DNA of 64,000 bases from Acidobacteriota bacterium. GTDB taxonomy: Bacteria; Acidobacteriota; Thermoanaerobaculia; Multivoradales; Multivoraceae. The DNA lies in the NCBI GenBank assembly GCA_028875725.1, contig JAPPCR010000023.1, positions 248,001 through 312,000 of the forward strand. The letters run 5' to 3'. The notes under the pieces are model-generated. The model ran no database searches. It was not told where the DNA came from and saw only the letters and a program-made list of their open reading frames with translations. Positions 35,117 to 45,200 of this stretch are shown piece after piece (the first letter of the stretch is position 1; every line of letters starts with the position of its first letter). The translations under genes and the position numbers were made by a program.

Positions 35117-36895
35117 ATGGACATCTGGATCCTCATCGCGATCATCGTCTTCACGTTCCTGGCGTTCAGCTTCGAATGGCTACGGATCGACGCGGTCGCC
35201 CTCTCCAGCCTGGGGCTGCTGCTCCTGTTCGGACTGGTGACGCCCCAGGAGGCAATCCGCGGTTTCAGCAACGACGCCGTCATCACGGTGATGATGATGT
35301 TCATCCTGAGCTACGGGCTGACCCATACCGGTCTGATCGACCGCTTCGGCCAGAAGCTCGCGCAGATGTCCGGCCACACGCACTGGGCCGCCGCGATCAC
35401 CCTGATCCTGGTCTGCGGAGTGCTCTCGGCCTTCATCAACAACACCGCCGCGCTGGCGATCCTGATGCCGGTCGCCATACAGATCGGGAAGCACTACGGC
35501 GTGTCGCCGTCGCGGATCCTGCTCCCTCTCTCCTACCTCTCGATCCTGGGCGGCACCTGCACCCTGATCGGCACGTCGACGAACCTGCTGGTCGCCTCCA
35601 TATCGGCGGAGTACGGCTACGGAGCTTTCAGCATGTTCGAGTTCCTGGCGCTCGGACTGATCCTTCTGGTCGGCGGCTTCGCGTACATCGTCTTCGTGCC
35701 GATGCGCCGCCTCCCGGACCGCGCCGGCGCCTCCGACCTGACCACCAAGTACCGACTGTCCTCGTTCCTGACCGAGGTCCAGGTGCCGAAGGGGAGCTCG
35801 CTCGTCGGCAGCAACGTGGTCGACGCGCACATCAACGAACGTTTCCGCCTCACGGTGCTCGAGATCCTGCGCGGCGAGGAGCGGATCGCCGTCGAGCTCC
35901 GCTCCACGCCGATGCAGGGCGGCGACCTCCTGATCGTCGAAGGCCGGATGGACGACATCGTCAGCTTCCGCGACCACTACGGCCTGCGCCTTCGCACGGA
36001 GACGAAGATCGGCGACCGCGACCTCTCCGACAAGAACAACATCATGGCGGAGATCCAGCTCTCGCCGGTCTCCCGGGTCACCGGTTCGACCATTCGCGAC
36101 CTTGACTTCCGCCGCCGCTTCGGCTGCTTCGTGCTGGCGCTCAACCGCACGGGCGACCCGATCCGCGAGAAGCTGGCCCACATCGTCCTCCACAACTGGG
36201 ACACGCTGCTTGTCTTCGGCCCCCGTTCCCGGATCGAGGCCCTCTACGAGACGGAGGACTTCATCCCGTTGCAGCAGGACGTCAAGCTACGCCTCGTCAC
36301 CCCGCGGCGCTGGTGGCTCGCCGTGGTGATCGTCCCGATCGTCGTCATCGTCGCGGCCACCGGCGTCACCTCGATCCTGAAGGCCTCGATCCTGGGCGCC
36401 GTGGCGCTGATCGCCTTCGGCGGCATCTCGGTGCAGCAGGCATACGAGGCGATCAACTGGACGGTCATCTTCCTGCTCGTCGGCACTCTGCCGCTGGGAA
36501 TCGCGATGGAGAAGACCGGCCTCGCGGCAATGATCGGAGAGACGATCGCGAACGCCGGCGCCGACTACGGGCCCTGGGTGGTCATCGCGCTCATCTACGT
36601 AGCGACGGCCTTGCTCTCGGAGATCATCTCGAACAACTCGACCGCCGTGCTCATGGTGCCCATCGCCGGCACCGCCGCGGCGTCGATGGGACTCGACCCG
36701 AAGCCGTTCATGATGACCGTCGCCTTCGCCGCCTCCGCCAGCTTCCTGACCCCGATGGGCTACAAGACCAACGCCATGGTCTTCGGCCCCGGCGGCTACC
36801 GCTTCATGGACTACGTGAAGTTTGGTACACCGATCAAGATCCTCTGCTGCGTCCTGTCGGTGTGGCTGATTCCCGTGTTCTGGCCGCTGACCTAG
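35117..36895 (+). CDS. SLC13/DASS-type permease with internal TrkA-C domains
   Basis: 592 residues. Hydrophobic halves (about 1-200 and 395-592) flank a soluble centre with two RCK-C/TrkA-C-like units (VQVPKGSSLVGSNVV; EIQLSPVSRVTGSTIRDL). Sodium/substrate loops are visible as FINNTAALAILMPVA and GTSTNLLVAS in the first half and ISNNSTAVLMVPIAG in the second, the duplicated Asn-Thr motifs of the divalent-anion/sodium symporter family. Substrate could be sulfate, a dicarboxylate or another anion. It shares an operon with the nitrilase-like gene and converges on mutM. Confidence 0.88.
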   Translation: MDIWILIAIIVFTFLAFSFEWLRIDAVALSSLGLLLLFGLVTPQEAIRGFSNDAVITVMMMFILSYGLTHTGLIDRFGQKLAQMSGHTHWAAAITLILVCGVLSAFINNTAALAILMPVAIQIGKHYGVSPSRILLPLSYLSILGGTCTLIGTSTNLLVASISAEYGYGAFSMFEFLALGLILLVGGFAYIVFVPMRRLPDRAGASDLTTKYRLSSFLTEVQVPKGSSLVGSNVVDAHINERFRLTVLEILRGEERIAVELRSTPMQGGDLLIVEGRMDDIVSFRDHYGLRLRTETKIGDRDLSDKNNIMAEIQLSPVSRVTGSTIRDLDFRRRFGCFVLALNRTGDPIREKLAHIVLHNWDTLLVFGPRSRIEALYETEDFIPLQQDVKLRLVTPRRWWLAVVIVPIVVIVAATGVTSILKASILGAVALIAFGGISVQQAYEAINWTVIFLLVGTLPLGIAMEKTGLAAMIGETIANAGADYGPWVVIALIYVATALLSEIISNNSTAVLMVPIAGTAAASMGLDPKPFMMTVAFAASASFLTPMGYKTNAMVFGPGGYRFMDYVKFGTPIKILCCVLSVWLIPVFWPLT

Positions 36896-36901
36896 GACCG
36901 C

Positions 36902-37726
36902 CTACCGCTGGCAGCGCGGGCAGTAGTACGTGCTGCGGTTGGAGATCACGATGCGGCGGATGCCCATCCCGCAGCCGGCCGGGCAAGCCTGCCCTTCCCG
37001 GTCGTACACGTCGAGCGAGACCTGGAAGTAGCCCGAGTTGCCTTCGCCGTCGGCGAAGTCGTTCAGCGTCGTCCCGCCCTGCTCGATTGCCTCGCCCAGC
37101 ACCGCCCGCACCGCCGCGGCGAGAACGTCGAACCGTCGCCGGGCGATCCGCGCCACCGAACGGCGAGGATGAATGCGCGCCCGGTACAGCGCCTCGGAGG
37201 CGTAGATGTTGCCCACGCCGACGACGACCGAAGCGTCCATCAGGAAGCTCTTGACCGGGGCCGTCCGGCCGCGCGCGAGGCCGGCGATCCGGGCGCCGTC
37301 GAACCCGGGCGCCAGAGGTTCGACGCCGAGATGGCGAAAGTGCCGGTCCCGGTCCAGGCCCTCCGTCGAGGCAACGAAGGCGACGCCGAAACGACGCGGG
37401 TCACGGAAGCGCAGCCGGCGGCCGGAAGCGAGTTCGAAGCCCAGGTGCTCGTGGTCCGCGAGCGGTTCCATTCGATCGACCAGGGTCAGCCGGCCACTCA
37501 TCCCGAGATGCACCACCAGGGTCTCGCCGCCGGAGGCGTCGATCCACAGGTACTTCGCGCGCCGGCGCAAACCGACGATCCTGCGGCCTTCCAGCCGGCG
37601 CAGCCGCCGTTCGCAGAGCGGCTCGCGCAGGGTCGGGAAGTGGACGCGGACCGCCTCGAAGCGATCGCCGACGAGCGGCTGTTTCAGGCTCCGCCGCAGG
37701 ACCTCGACTTCGGGCAGCTCGGGCAC
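36902..37726 (-). CDS. mutM: Formamidopyrimidine-DNA glycosylase
   Basis: 274 residues. After the GTG start comes PELPEVE, with Pro2 the catalytic Schiff-base residue and Glu3 the partner. Also seen are HLGMSGRL, RDPRRFG, VVGVGNIYASEALYRARIHP and a C-terminal zinc finger (CPAGC ... YYCPRC). It removes oxidised purines and nicks DNA. The GTG at 37726 must be the true start because Pro2 has to be exposed; it is 1 nt after the holA stop. It is the last gene of a dksA-like/holA/mutM operon. Confidence 0.94.
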   Translation of the reverse strand: MPELPEVEVLRRSLKQPLVGDRFEAVRVHFPTLREPLCERRLRRLEGRRIVGLRRRAKYLWIDASGGETLVVHLGMSGRLTLVDRMEPLADHEHLGFELASGRRLRFRDPRRFGVAFVASTEGLDRDRHFRHLGVEPLAPGFDGARIAGLARGRTAPVKSFLMDASVVVGVGNIYASEALYRARIHPRRSVARIARRRFDVLAAAVRAVLGEAIEQGGTTLNDFADGEGNSGYFQVSLDVYDREGQACPAGCGMGIRRIVISNRSTYYCPRCQR

Positions 37727-37727
37727 G

Positions 37728-39215
37728 TCAGCGCCGGCTGCCCGGCGAGCCTCCCCCGGCAACCGCCAAGACCAGAGCCTCAAGCGCGGCGGTGCCTTCA
37801 CCGCTGCCGCCCCGCAAGCGAATCTCCGCCTCGAGGACCTTCCAGGGAAGCTCACCCATCGCGGAGACGGCCTCCGGACCGCGGCGGGCCATGGCCGCCT
37901 TGTACATCTGGAAAAGGGGCCACGGGCCGGGCTTTCTCACCGCGCCCGGCCACTCCGCCATCAGTTTCGGCAACACTCGGGCCTTGAAGCCGTTGTAGTT
38001 CCCCGCCTCCGGCAGATTGTGAGCCATGGCGAGACCGTGGACAGCGGCCAACTGCTGACAGCGGCCGGCCAGCAGACTCAGGAACCGGAACCGCTCACCC
38101 TGTTCGTCTGCCGCGCTGTGGAGGTAGCGACGAAGTGCCGCCAACGCCGCGCCGGGCTTCCCGCTCTCCATCGCGTTGAAGACATCCCACACGTCCTGCT
38201 CGCCCCGGTCCACGACCGACTCTTCCACCGTGGCGAGGTCGATGCGGCTGGTGCCCTCCGGCACACCGGCGGCGATCTTTCGATACTCGGCCGCGAAGCG
38301 TGCCGCCGAGGCTTCATCCGCCGCCGAGGGGCCCCAGCCCTCCTTGCGCAACGTACGGCGCGCCAACTCCCGGGCCGCGACCGGTTCGATTCGCACGCCC
38401 GTCTCCCGCTCCAACTCGGCCACCACCGGGTCGAGGCCAGTCATCCTGCCACCGCGATCGAAAGCAAGTTGCTCGACCTCAAAAGCCGCGTTTCGTTCAA
38501 ACAGACGGAGTACGAGAGGGTGCTTGCGATCCACGCTGCGTTCGGCGAACACCAGGGCGTGGCCTTCCGGCAGGCCGCCTTCCGCGGTCCGGTCGAGTTC
38601 CGCCAGGTTGCTTGTCGACCAACCGGTGAGATCTTCCGCTCGCGCAGCCTCCAGTAGTGCCGAGAGTCCCCGGAAAAGCTGGTCCCGTTCCTTCTTCGGC
38701 CGACCTCGGCGGCCGCCCTTTCGCTGTCCCTTGCCGCCCGCGAGAGCCGAGTCGGGCAGCGCGGCGATCGCCTCCTCGGCGGCGCCCGCAGTCGGGTCGA
38801 TACCGAACAGCCGCAACGTCTGAAGAAGAGGACCCGCCGCCCTTCTCTCGGGCACCGAGAGCCCTTCGCCTGCTACGCCAACCAGGCCGTAGTCATCGCC
38901 CAGGACCTCAGCCGCCTCGTCGATCAGCTCGGCCGCGGCATCCTTGTCGGCAAACTCCGCACTGGCCACGACCAACGCGACCTTGGCCGGCTCGAACAGG
39001 GAAAAGGTGAACAGGTCAGCGAGAACCGTTCCCAGTTCCTCACCGGCCGCGCCCGTGTGGACCGCCACCTCACAACCAGCCGCGGTAGCCAAGGCCTCCG
39101 CGACTCGACTCGCTTCTCGCGTGGCCAGCACCTGCTCACCGATCACCAGGTAGAGCGGCTGGCGTTCGCCGCCTTCGATTCGCTCGACGGCGGCGTCGAT
39201 TTCGGGTGCCTTCAC
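37728..39215 (-). CDS. holA: DNA polymerase III delta subunit, with insert
   Basis: 495 residues against about 340 in E. coli. The N-terminus (PLYLVIGEQVLATREASRVAEAL) and C-terminus (PLFQMYKAAMARRG, then LEAEIRLRGGSGEGTAALEALVL) match the clamp-loader delta subunit that opens the beta clamp. The extra length lies around residues 110-230 and includes a basic linker (KGQRKGGRRGRPKKERD). GTG start at 39215 overlaps the stop of the dksA-like gene (GTGA), so it is translationally coupled. mutM follows after 1 nt. Confidence 0.85.
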   Translation of the reverse strand: MKAPEIDAAVERIEGGERQPLYLVIGEQVLATREASRVAEALATAAGCEVAVHTGAAGEELGTVLADLFTFSLFEPAKVALVVASAEFADKDAAAELIDEAAEVLGDDYGLVGVAGEGLSVPERRAAGPLLQTLRLFGIDPTAGAAEEAIAALPDSALAGGKGQRKGGRRGRPKKERDQLFRGLSALLEAARAEDLTGWSTSNLAELDRTAEGGLPEGHALVFAERSVDRKHPLVLRLFERNAAFEVEQLAFDRGGRMTGLDPVVAELERETGVRIEPVAARELARRTLRKEGWGPSAADEASAARFAAEYRKIAAGVPEGTSRIDLATVEESVVDRGEQDVWDVFNAMESGKPGAALAALRRYLHSAADEQGERFRFLSLLAGRCQQLAAVHGLAMAHNLPEAGNYNGFKARVLPKLMAEWPGAVRKPGPWPLFQMYKAAMARRGPEAVSAMGELPWKVLEAEIRLRGGSGEGTAALEALVLAVAGGGSPGSRR

Positions 39216-40702
39216 TCGTCTGCGGGGAGCCGGCCCTTCTCTTCGAGTTCCTGACAGTCGACGCAGTAGGGCGCCCACGGCACCGCCTCCAGCCTGGCGC
39301 GGCCCAACTCGTTGCTGCAGTGGACGCAGATGCCGAACGTGCCGTCGTCCAGCCGGGCCGTCGCTTCGACGATCCGGTTGAGCAGAATGCCGTCGCTGTC
39401 CGAGAGCGAGAAGTTCAACTCCCGGCTGTAGGCATGATTCGCCCGGTCGACGAGGTCCTCCGCGCCCTCGCCGGTCGACGCCTTGAGGCCGGCGGTGAGA
39501 TCGCGGTTGTAGCGGCCGAAGAGCTCCCGCCGCTTCTCTTCGAGCCGTTCGCGCACCCAATCGAAGTCGACAGCCGCGTTCCTTCTCCGAGCGCCCGAGG
39601 CGCCATCGCCATTGGCGCGCTGCGGCCGCAGCAGCAGCGTCGGCGGCTTTCTCGGCTGCGGCTTCCTGCGCGCGGCCTTCTTCCGGGCGGGCTGTCTCTT
39701 CGCCGGCTTTGTCGCGGATTCGACCTGGACTTCCTCGGGCGGCGCCGCCTCGTGCTCGGCTGCCTTCTCCGCGGCCGCCTTCTCGGCGGCCTCTGCCTTC
39801 GCCACCAGTTTCTCCGCCGCCGCGGCGGCCCGAGCGGCGTCCCTGAAAGCGGCCTTCGCCGCTTGCGCTGCCTTCGCGGCCTTCTCTGAGGCCGCCGCCC
39901 TGGAGACGGAGGTTCGGGCCAGCTTCCTGGCGGCGACGCCCTTGGCGGAAGCATCCCTGACAGCCGCCTGCGCCGCGGACTTGCGATCGGCCAGAAGTTT
40001 GGCGGCCCTGGCCGCGGCACTGCCGGTCGTGGCCGCCAGCCGGCCGGACTGCCCGGCGGCCTTCTTCCTGGCGGCCGCTTCCTCACGGCCCCTGGCCGCG
40101 GCTTCGGCGGTCGCCCCGGCCTCGCGATCAGCCTTGGCGGCTTCCCGCTCGCGAAGCGCGGCCTCGCTCGCGGCCTTGCCGGCCTTCTCCTTCGACTCCG
40201 CCGCCTTCTTGACCGCCAACTCGTTGGCGGCCTTCGCCGCTTCTGCCTCTTTCGCCGTCTTCACGGCGAGCGCGGCGGTGCTCTTCCTGTCGGCTGCCGC
40301 CTGCTTCGCCGCGGCAACGCGCGCAGCGGCGACTTCGGCCGCCCTGGTCGCCGCTGCCCGTTCAGCAACCGCCGTCCGCTCGGCCTTCTTTGCCGCCGCA
40401 CGCCGCGCCGACGCCTCTTTCTCCGCGGCAGCGGCCGCATCCTTCCTGGTCGCGGCGGTCTTTCCGGCTCTGGCCGCGGCAGCGGCGCCGGCTTTCTCTT
40501 CCCGAGCCGCCCGCTGCGCCGCCGCCTTCTTCTCCGACGCAGCTTTCGCAGCCCGCTCCGCCGAGGCGGCCTTGCGGGACGCAGCAGCCTTCGCCTTCCT
40601 GGCCGCCGACCGGGCCGCCGCGAGCTCTCGCGCCGCGGCAGCGGCCGCCTCCCTGATGTCGTTCGATCCGTCGGTTCGAGAAGCCTCGTCCGCGTTTGCC
40701 AC
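39212..40702 (-). CDS. DksA/TraR zinc-finger protein with long alanine/lysine-rich N-terminal helix
   Basis: 496 residues. The last 120 residues are DksA/TraR-like: a coiled-coil segment (WVRERLEEKRRELFGRYNRD) and a C4 zinc finger with Cys459, Cys462, Cys480 and Cys483 (FGICVHCSNE ... PYCVDCQE). In front is about 370 residues of nearly uninterrupted Ala with Lys, Arg, Glu and Ser, no helix breakers for long stretches, then a basic Pro/Lys/Arg linker (RQPARKKAARRKPQPRKPP), resembling histone H1 tails. Start GTG 40702 is fixed by GGAGG 6 nt upstream; the GTG at 40717 lacks a site. It probably acts on RNA polymerase and may also bind nucleic acid. First gene before holA. Confidence 0.82.
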   Translation of the reverse strand: MANADEASRTDGSNDIREAAAAAARELAAARSAARKAKAAASRKAASAERAAKAASEKKAAAQRAAREEKAGAAAAARAGKTAATRKDAAAAAEKEASARRAAAKKAERTAVAERAAATRAAEVAAARVAAAKQAAADRKSTAALAVKTAKEAEAAKAANELAVKKAAESKEKAGKAASEAALREREAAKADREAGATAEAAARGREEAAARKKAAGQSGRLAATTGSAAARAAKLLADRKSAAQAAVRDASAKGVAARKLARTSVSRAAASEKAAKAAQAAKAAFRDAARAAAAAEKLVAKAEAAEKAAAEKAAEHEAAPPEEVQVESATKPAKRQPARKKAARRKPQPRKPPTLLLRPQRANGDGASGARRRNAAVDFDWVRERLEEKRRELFGRYNRDLTAGLKASTGEGAEDLVDRANHAYSRELNFSLSDSDGILLNRIVEATARLDDGTFGICVHCSNELGRARLEAVPWAPYCVDCQELEEKGRLPADE

Positions 40703-40722
40703 CTGAATCCTCCGCACGCGGC

Positions 40723-41196
40723 TCAGTAAAACGGGCGCCGATGATAGTTGATTCCCTCGAGGATGGTGAACGCTCTGTAAATCTGCTCATAAAGAGTCAG
40801 TCGGGCGAGTTCGTGAGCGAGCGTGAGCGGCCCCAGAGAGAGCCGGAGACGGCACGAACTCAGGAGGTTGCGGTCGAGTCCCAGGTCCGACCCCACGATC
40901 CACACGACGGGGCGCCGCCATTCCGAGCGCAGTCGCCCCACCTCGGTCGCGAGGCTCGTCGAACTGAGTCGCCGTCCGGTCCGATCGAGACAGACCGTCC
41001 AGGCGTCCGCCGGCAGAGCGGAGCGGATTGCCTTCCCTTCGAGCCGCAGTCGAGTCCGGTCGTCCCCGCGGGCGGGGCGAACGACCAGTTCCCGCACCGG
41101 CACGAACCTCTCGATCCTCTGCCGATAGTCGCCGCAGAGCGTCTCCCAGGGCTCCCGCCGGCGACCCACCCAGGCAACCACTATCTCGAACGGCAC
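40723..41196 (-). CDS. rlmH: 23S rRNA pseudouridine-1915 N3-methyltransferase
   Basis: 157 residues, the usual RlmH length. It is a SPOUT methyltransferase of helix 69 in 23S rRNA. Visible are the N-terminal strand PFEIVVAWVG, VWIVGSDLGLD (cofactor loop, equivalent to the usual GGxxG), LGPLTLAHELARLTLYEQIYRA and the family ending INYHRRPFY. GTG 41196 is preferred to ATG 41235 because the protein family begins there and CATAAT lies exactly 6 nt upstream. Divergent from a hydrolase-fold gene; 20 nt upstream of the dksA-like gene on the same strand. Confidence 0.9.
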   Translation of the reverse strand: MPFEIVVAWVGRRREPWETLCGDYRQRIERFVPVRELVVRPARGDDRTRLRLEGKAIRSALPADAWTVCLDRTGRRLSSTSLATEVGRLRSEWRRPVVWIVGSDLGLDRNLLSSCRLRLSLGPLTLAHELARLTLYEQIYRAFTILEGINYHRRPFY

Positions 41197-41202
41197 GGAC
41201 CG

Positions 41203-41229
41203 ATTATGCACAGCCCTCACTGTTATTCT
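41203..41229. promoter_or_regulatory. Divergent leaderless promoter pair (rlmH and hydrolase-fold gene)
   Basis: On the minus strand CATAAT (41208-41203) is 6 nt before GTG 41196. On the plus strand TATTCT (41224-41229) is 7 nt before ATG 41237. The whole intergenic space is 40 bp, too short for leaders with ribosome sites, and none is present. Confidence 0.6.
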
Positions 41230-41236
41230 CCGCCTC

Positions 41237-42250
41237 ATGGCGCGCTCCGCCAACCAGGAATCCCGGCGCTTGATCAGGAAGCGTCTGACGAACGGCCTCG
41301 TGATCGGCGGCATCGCGCTAGGGGCCCCGGCCCTGTTCAACGCGATCGTGGCGCGCAAGGCGGGTCGCCTGCCTCGGCCCCGATGGGGTTCCACCCGCCA
41401 CATCGAGGTCGACGGCCGCCGCGTGGCCTTCGTCCACCTTGAGTCACCAAGCCGCGGCGGCAAGCCGCCAATGGTCCTGCTCCACACGTTCGGCCCCGGG
41501 CACACCGGCCTGCTATGGCGCGAGACCGCCGAACGCCTGGCCCGAAGCCACGACTGCTTCGTGCCCGACTGGCTCGGCTGGGGCGACTCGGAACGGACGA
41601 ACCGGCGTTACACCGCCGAGCTCTACATCGACCTGCTCGGCCGGTTCCTTCAGGAAGTCGTCGGCGAACGCGCCGTGCTCGTCGCCCCTCACCGCGCCGC
41701 CGCCTACGCTGTCGAGGCCGCCCTGAACGTCCCGGACCTGGTCGCCGCCCTGGCCCTCGTCGGGCCTCAGGGCATCGGCGCCGAGGTCACCGACGAACGC
41801 AGCGACCCGGTGATTCACGCGCTGCTCCGGGCGCCGGTACTCGGCAGGTCGGCGCTCAACCTGGTGACCGGCGAGCGGGCGCTCGAGACCCACCTCCGAC
41901 GCGAGACCCTGTTCGGCGCCGAGGGCCTGGGAGAGTCCATGGTCGAGCAGCTCTACCGTGCGAGCCACCTCCCCGGCGCCAGCCACGCCCTGATCGACTC
42001 GCTCTGCGGCCGGCTCGGTCACCGCCTGCAGGCCGGCTTCGGCGAGAAGGTCAACCAGCCGGCATGGCTGGCGTGGGGCCGCCAGGCGACCAACCCACCG
42101 CTCGAGAACGCCGACCTCTGGCTACAGGAAATGCCGAACGCCCACCTGGACGTTTTCGACGGCTGCCGCAACCTGCCCCACGTCGAACGACCGGCCAAGT
42201 TCGCGGCGGCGCTGACGGCGTTCATCGAGCGCCAGCGCTTCGCCGCCTGA
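41237..42250 (+). CDS. Alpha/beta-hydrolase-fold protein lacking the nucleophile serine
   Basis: 337 residues with an N-terminal hydrophobic segment (about 18-40). The fold is clear from PMVLLHTFGPGHTGLLW, CFVPDWLGWGDSERTNRRY and the C-terminal RNLPHVERPAKFAAAL with a candidate catalytic His. The nucleophile elbow, normally GxSxG, reads LVAPHRAAAYAVE, so no Ser, Cys or Asp occupies the nucleophile place. It may be a non-hydrolytic member or use other chemistry. It is leaderless by position of its -10 and is followed after 27 nt by ileS. Confidence 0.75.
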   Translation: MARSANQESRRLIRKRLTNGLVIGGIALGAPALFNAIVARKAGRLPRPRWGSTRHIEVDGRRVAFVHLESPSRGGKPPMVLLHTFGPGHTGLLWRETAERLARSHDCFVPDWLGWGDSERTNRRYTAELYIDLLGRFLQEVVGERAVLVAPHRAAAYAVEAALNVPDLVAALALVGPQGIGAEVTDERSDPVIHALLRAPVLGRSALNLVTGERALETHLRRETLFGAEGLGESMVEQLYRASHLPGASHALIDSLCGRLGHRLQAGFGEKVNQPAWLAWGRQATNPPLENADLWLQEMPNAHLDVFDGCRNLPHVERPAKFAAALTAFIERQRFAA

Positions 42251-42277
42251 GCGGGCGCCGCGCCCAAGGCCTTCGCC

Positions 42278-45200
42278 GTGTCCAGGGATCCCGCTTTTCC
42301 GCCCGTTCCCGGCGGCTATCCCTTCCCCGAGCTCGAGCGCGAGACGCTGGAGTTCTGGCGTCGCGAGCGCGTGTTCGAAACCTCTCTTGAATCTCGCGAC
42401 GAGAGCGGGCAAAAGGAGTTCTCCTTCTACGAGGGGCCGCCGACCGCGAACAACGTGCCCCACGTCGGCCACGTCGTCACCCGGGTGGTGAAGGACCTCT
42501 ATCCGCGCTTTCGCACCATGACCGGGCGGCGCGTTCCGCGCAAGGGCGGCTGGGACACGCATGGCCTACCCGTCGAGATCGAGGTCGAGAAGCAGCTCGG
42601 CTTCTCCGGCAAGCAGCAGATCGAGGACTACGGGATCGAGAAGTTCAACAGCGCCTGCCTCGAGAGCGTCAGCGCCTACGAGCGGCAGTGGCGGCGGATG
42701 ACCGAGCGAGTCGGCTACTGGCTCGACATGGACGGCGCCTACCTGACCTACAGGAACGCCTACATCGAGTCGGAGTGGTGGGCGCTGGCCGAACTCTGGA
42801 AGAAGGATCTGCTCTACGAAGGCCGGAAGATCCAGCCCTACTGCGCCCGCTGCGGCACCACCCTGTCGAGCCATGAAGTGGCGCAGAACTACCGCGACAC
42901 CGAGGATCCTTCGATCTGGGTGCGCTTCCCGCTGCGACCCGGCCAGTCCATCGCGGGCGAGTTCAGCACCGACCGGCCGGTCGACATCGTCGCCTGGACG
43001 ACGACGCCGTGGACCCTGCTTTCCCACGCCGGCATCGCGGTGCATCCCGACCTGACCTACCGCGCCGTGGAAGACCCGACGGATCCGGAACGGCTGCTGC
43101 TCATCGCCGACGGCCTCGAGCAACCGGTCCCCGTGCTTCTGCCCGGCGACGGCAAGCCGACGCGAGTCGATCTCCGGGAAGCCGGCACCGTCGCGCGTTT
43201 CTCCGGCCGGTCCCTGGAAGGCCTGCTCTACGACCGGCCCTTCGCGGTCGAACCGCACCGCTCCTACCGGCCCGCCGAGGTGTCGGACAGCGCCGGCTTC
43301 CGCATCCTGCTCGCCGACTACGTGACCCTCGCCGAGGGTACGGGCGCCGTGCACAGTGCGCCGCTGTTCGGCGAGGACGACCTCCGCAGCGGTCGCGAGT
43401 ACGGCCTGCCCGAGTTCCAGGCCATCGACGTGGAGGGAAGGGTCGCGCTCGACTCGGCCGGAAGCGCCCAGGACCCGGCGACTCAGGACCTGATCGACGA
43501 GATCAACGGCGAGTGGTTCAAGGACGCCGACCGGGCGATTGTCCGTGCGTTGCGGCAACGGGGCCGGCTCCTCCACGGCGAGCGCCGCGGTCACAGCTAC
43601 CCCTTCTGCTGGCGCTGCGACCAGCCGCTCCTGTACTACGCGACGACGAGCTGGTTCGTCCGCACCACCGCCGCCCGCGACCGGTTGATCGAGAAGAACC
43701 GTCAGGTCAACTGGCATCCGGAGCATGTCGGCCAGGGCCGGTTCGGCGACTGGCTCGAGAACGTCGTCGACTGGGCCCTGTCGCGCAGCCGCTACTGGGG
43801 CACGCCGTTGCCGGTCTGGAAGTGCGCGAACTGCAATGCTGTGGACGTCGTCGGCTCGTTCGAGGAGCTCTTCCGCAAGGTGGGCCGGCCCCTGCCGGAG
43901 GACCCCTACGACCGCGTCTGCTTCGACCCGCACCGGCCCTTCATCGACAACGACTTCCAGTGGCCGTGCACGACGTCGGGCTGCACCGGCACAAGGAAGC
44001 GGGTCGAGTACGTGATCGACGCCTGGTTCGACTCGGGCGCCATGCCCTTCGCTCAGTACCACTACCCGTTCGAGAACGAGGAGATCTTCCGCTCGCGCTT
44101 CCCGGCGGACTTCATCTCCGAGGCGGTCGACCAGACCCGGGGCTGGTTCTACACCCTGCACGTCCTGGGCTGCCTGCTGTTCGACAGCCCCGCCTACCGC
44201 AACTGCATCGTTCTCGGTCACGTGAACGACGAGAACGGCCGCAAGATGTCCAAGCGCCTCGGCAACGTGGTCGAGCCGATGGAGGTGCTGGCCGAGACCG
44301 GCGCCGACGCGCTCCGCTGGTACTTCTGCGTCAACAACCCCGAGCAGCCGTCGCGGTTCTCGGCGCGCCTGGTGCGCGAGGCGGCCCAGACTTTCCTGCT
44401 GCCGCTGTGGAACGCCCTGTCGTTCTTCGTGATCTACGCGAACCTCGACGGCTGGCGACCCGGGCGCGCGGAGATTCCGTTCGACGAGCGAGGGTCGCTG
44501 GACCGCTGGATCCTGCTCCGGCTCTACCGGCTGGTCCGCACCACCACCAATCACCTCCAGGCCTACCGCACGGCGCCCGCCGCGCGCGGCATCGAGACCT
44601 TCCTGGACGAGTTGACGAACTGGTACATCCGGCGCAGCCGCGACCGCTTCTGGGCGGCCAGTGAGGACGAAGGGACCGGCGCCGGCGGAGCGGGCGCGGA
44701 CAAGGAAAGCGCCTACGAAACCCTCTACGAGGTGCTGACGACGATCCGCCTGCTGATCGCGCCGTTCGTGCCCTTCGTCGCCGAGGAGCTCCACCGGCGC
44801 CTCGTCTCGAGCCAGGGCGAGGGTAGCGTCAGTTGCCACCTCGAGTCCTGGCCCGAACCGCCCGCGGACCGCAGCGACGAGCGCCTCGAGGCGGCGATGG
44901 CCACCGTGCTCCAGGTTGCCCGCAACGGCCGCTCCGCACGAAACGCGAACGGCATCAAGGTCCGCCAGCCGCTTCGCACCGTCACCCTGGTCAGCGCCGA
45001 CCCGGAACTCGAAGGACTCGTCGCGCCTTACGTCGACCTGCTCCAGGACGAGCTGAACGTGCACGAGGTTCGCTGGGCGGCGGACAGTTCGGAGTACGTG
45101 TCCTTCGATGTCGTGCCGCACTACCCGAAGTGCGGGCCCCGGTTCGGCCGCGCCATGCCGGCGGTGCGATCGGCCCTCGCCGCCCGCGGCGGCCTGGAGC

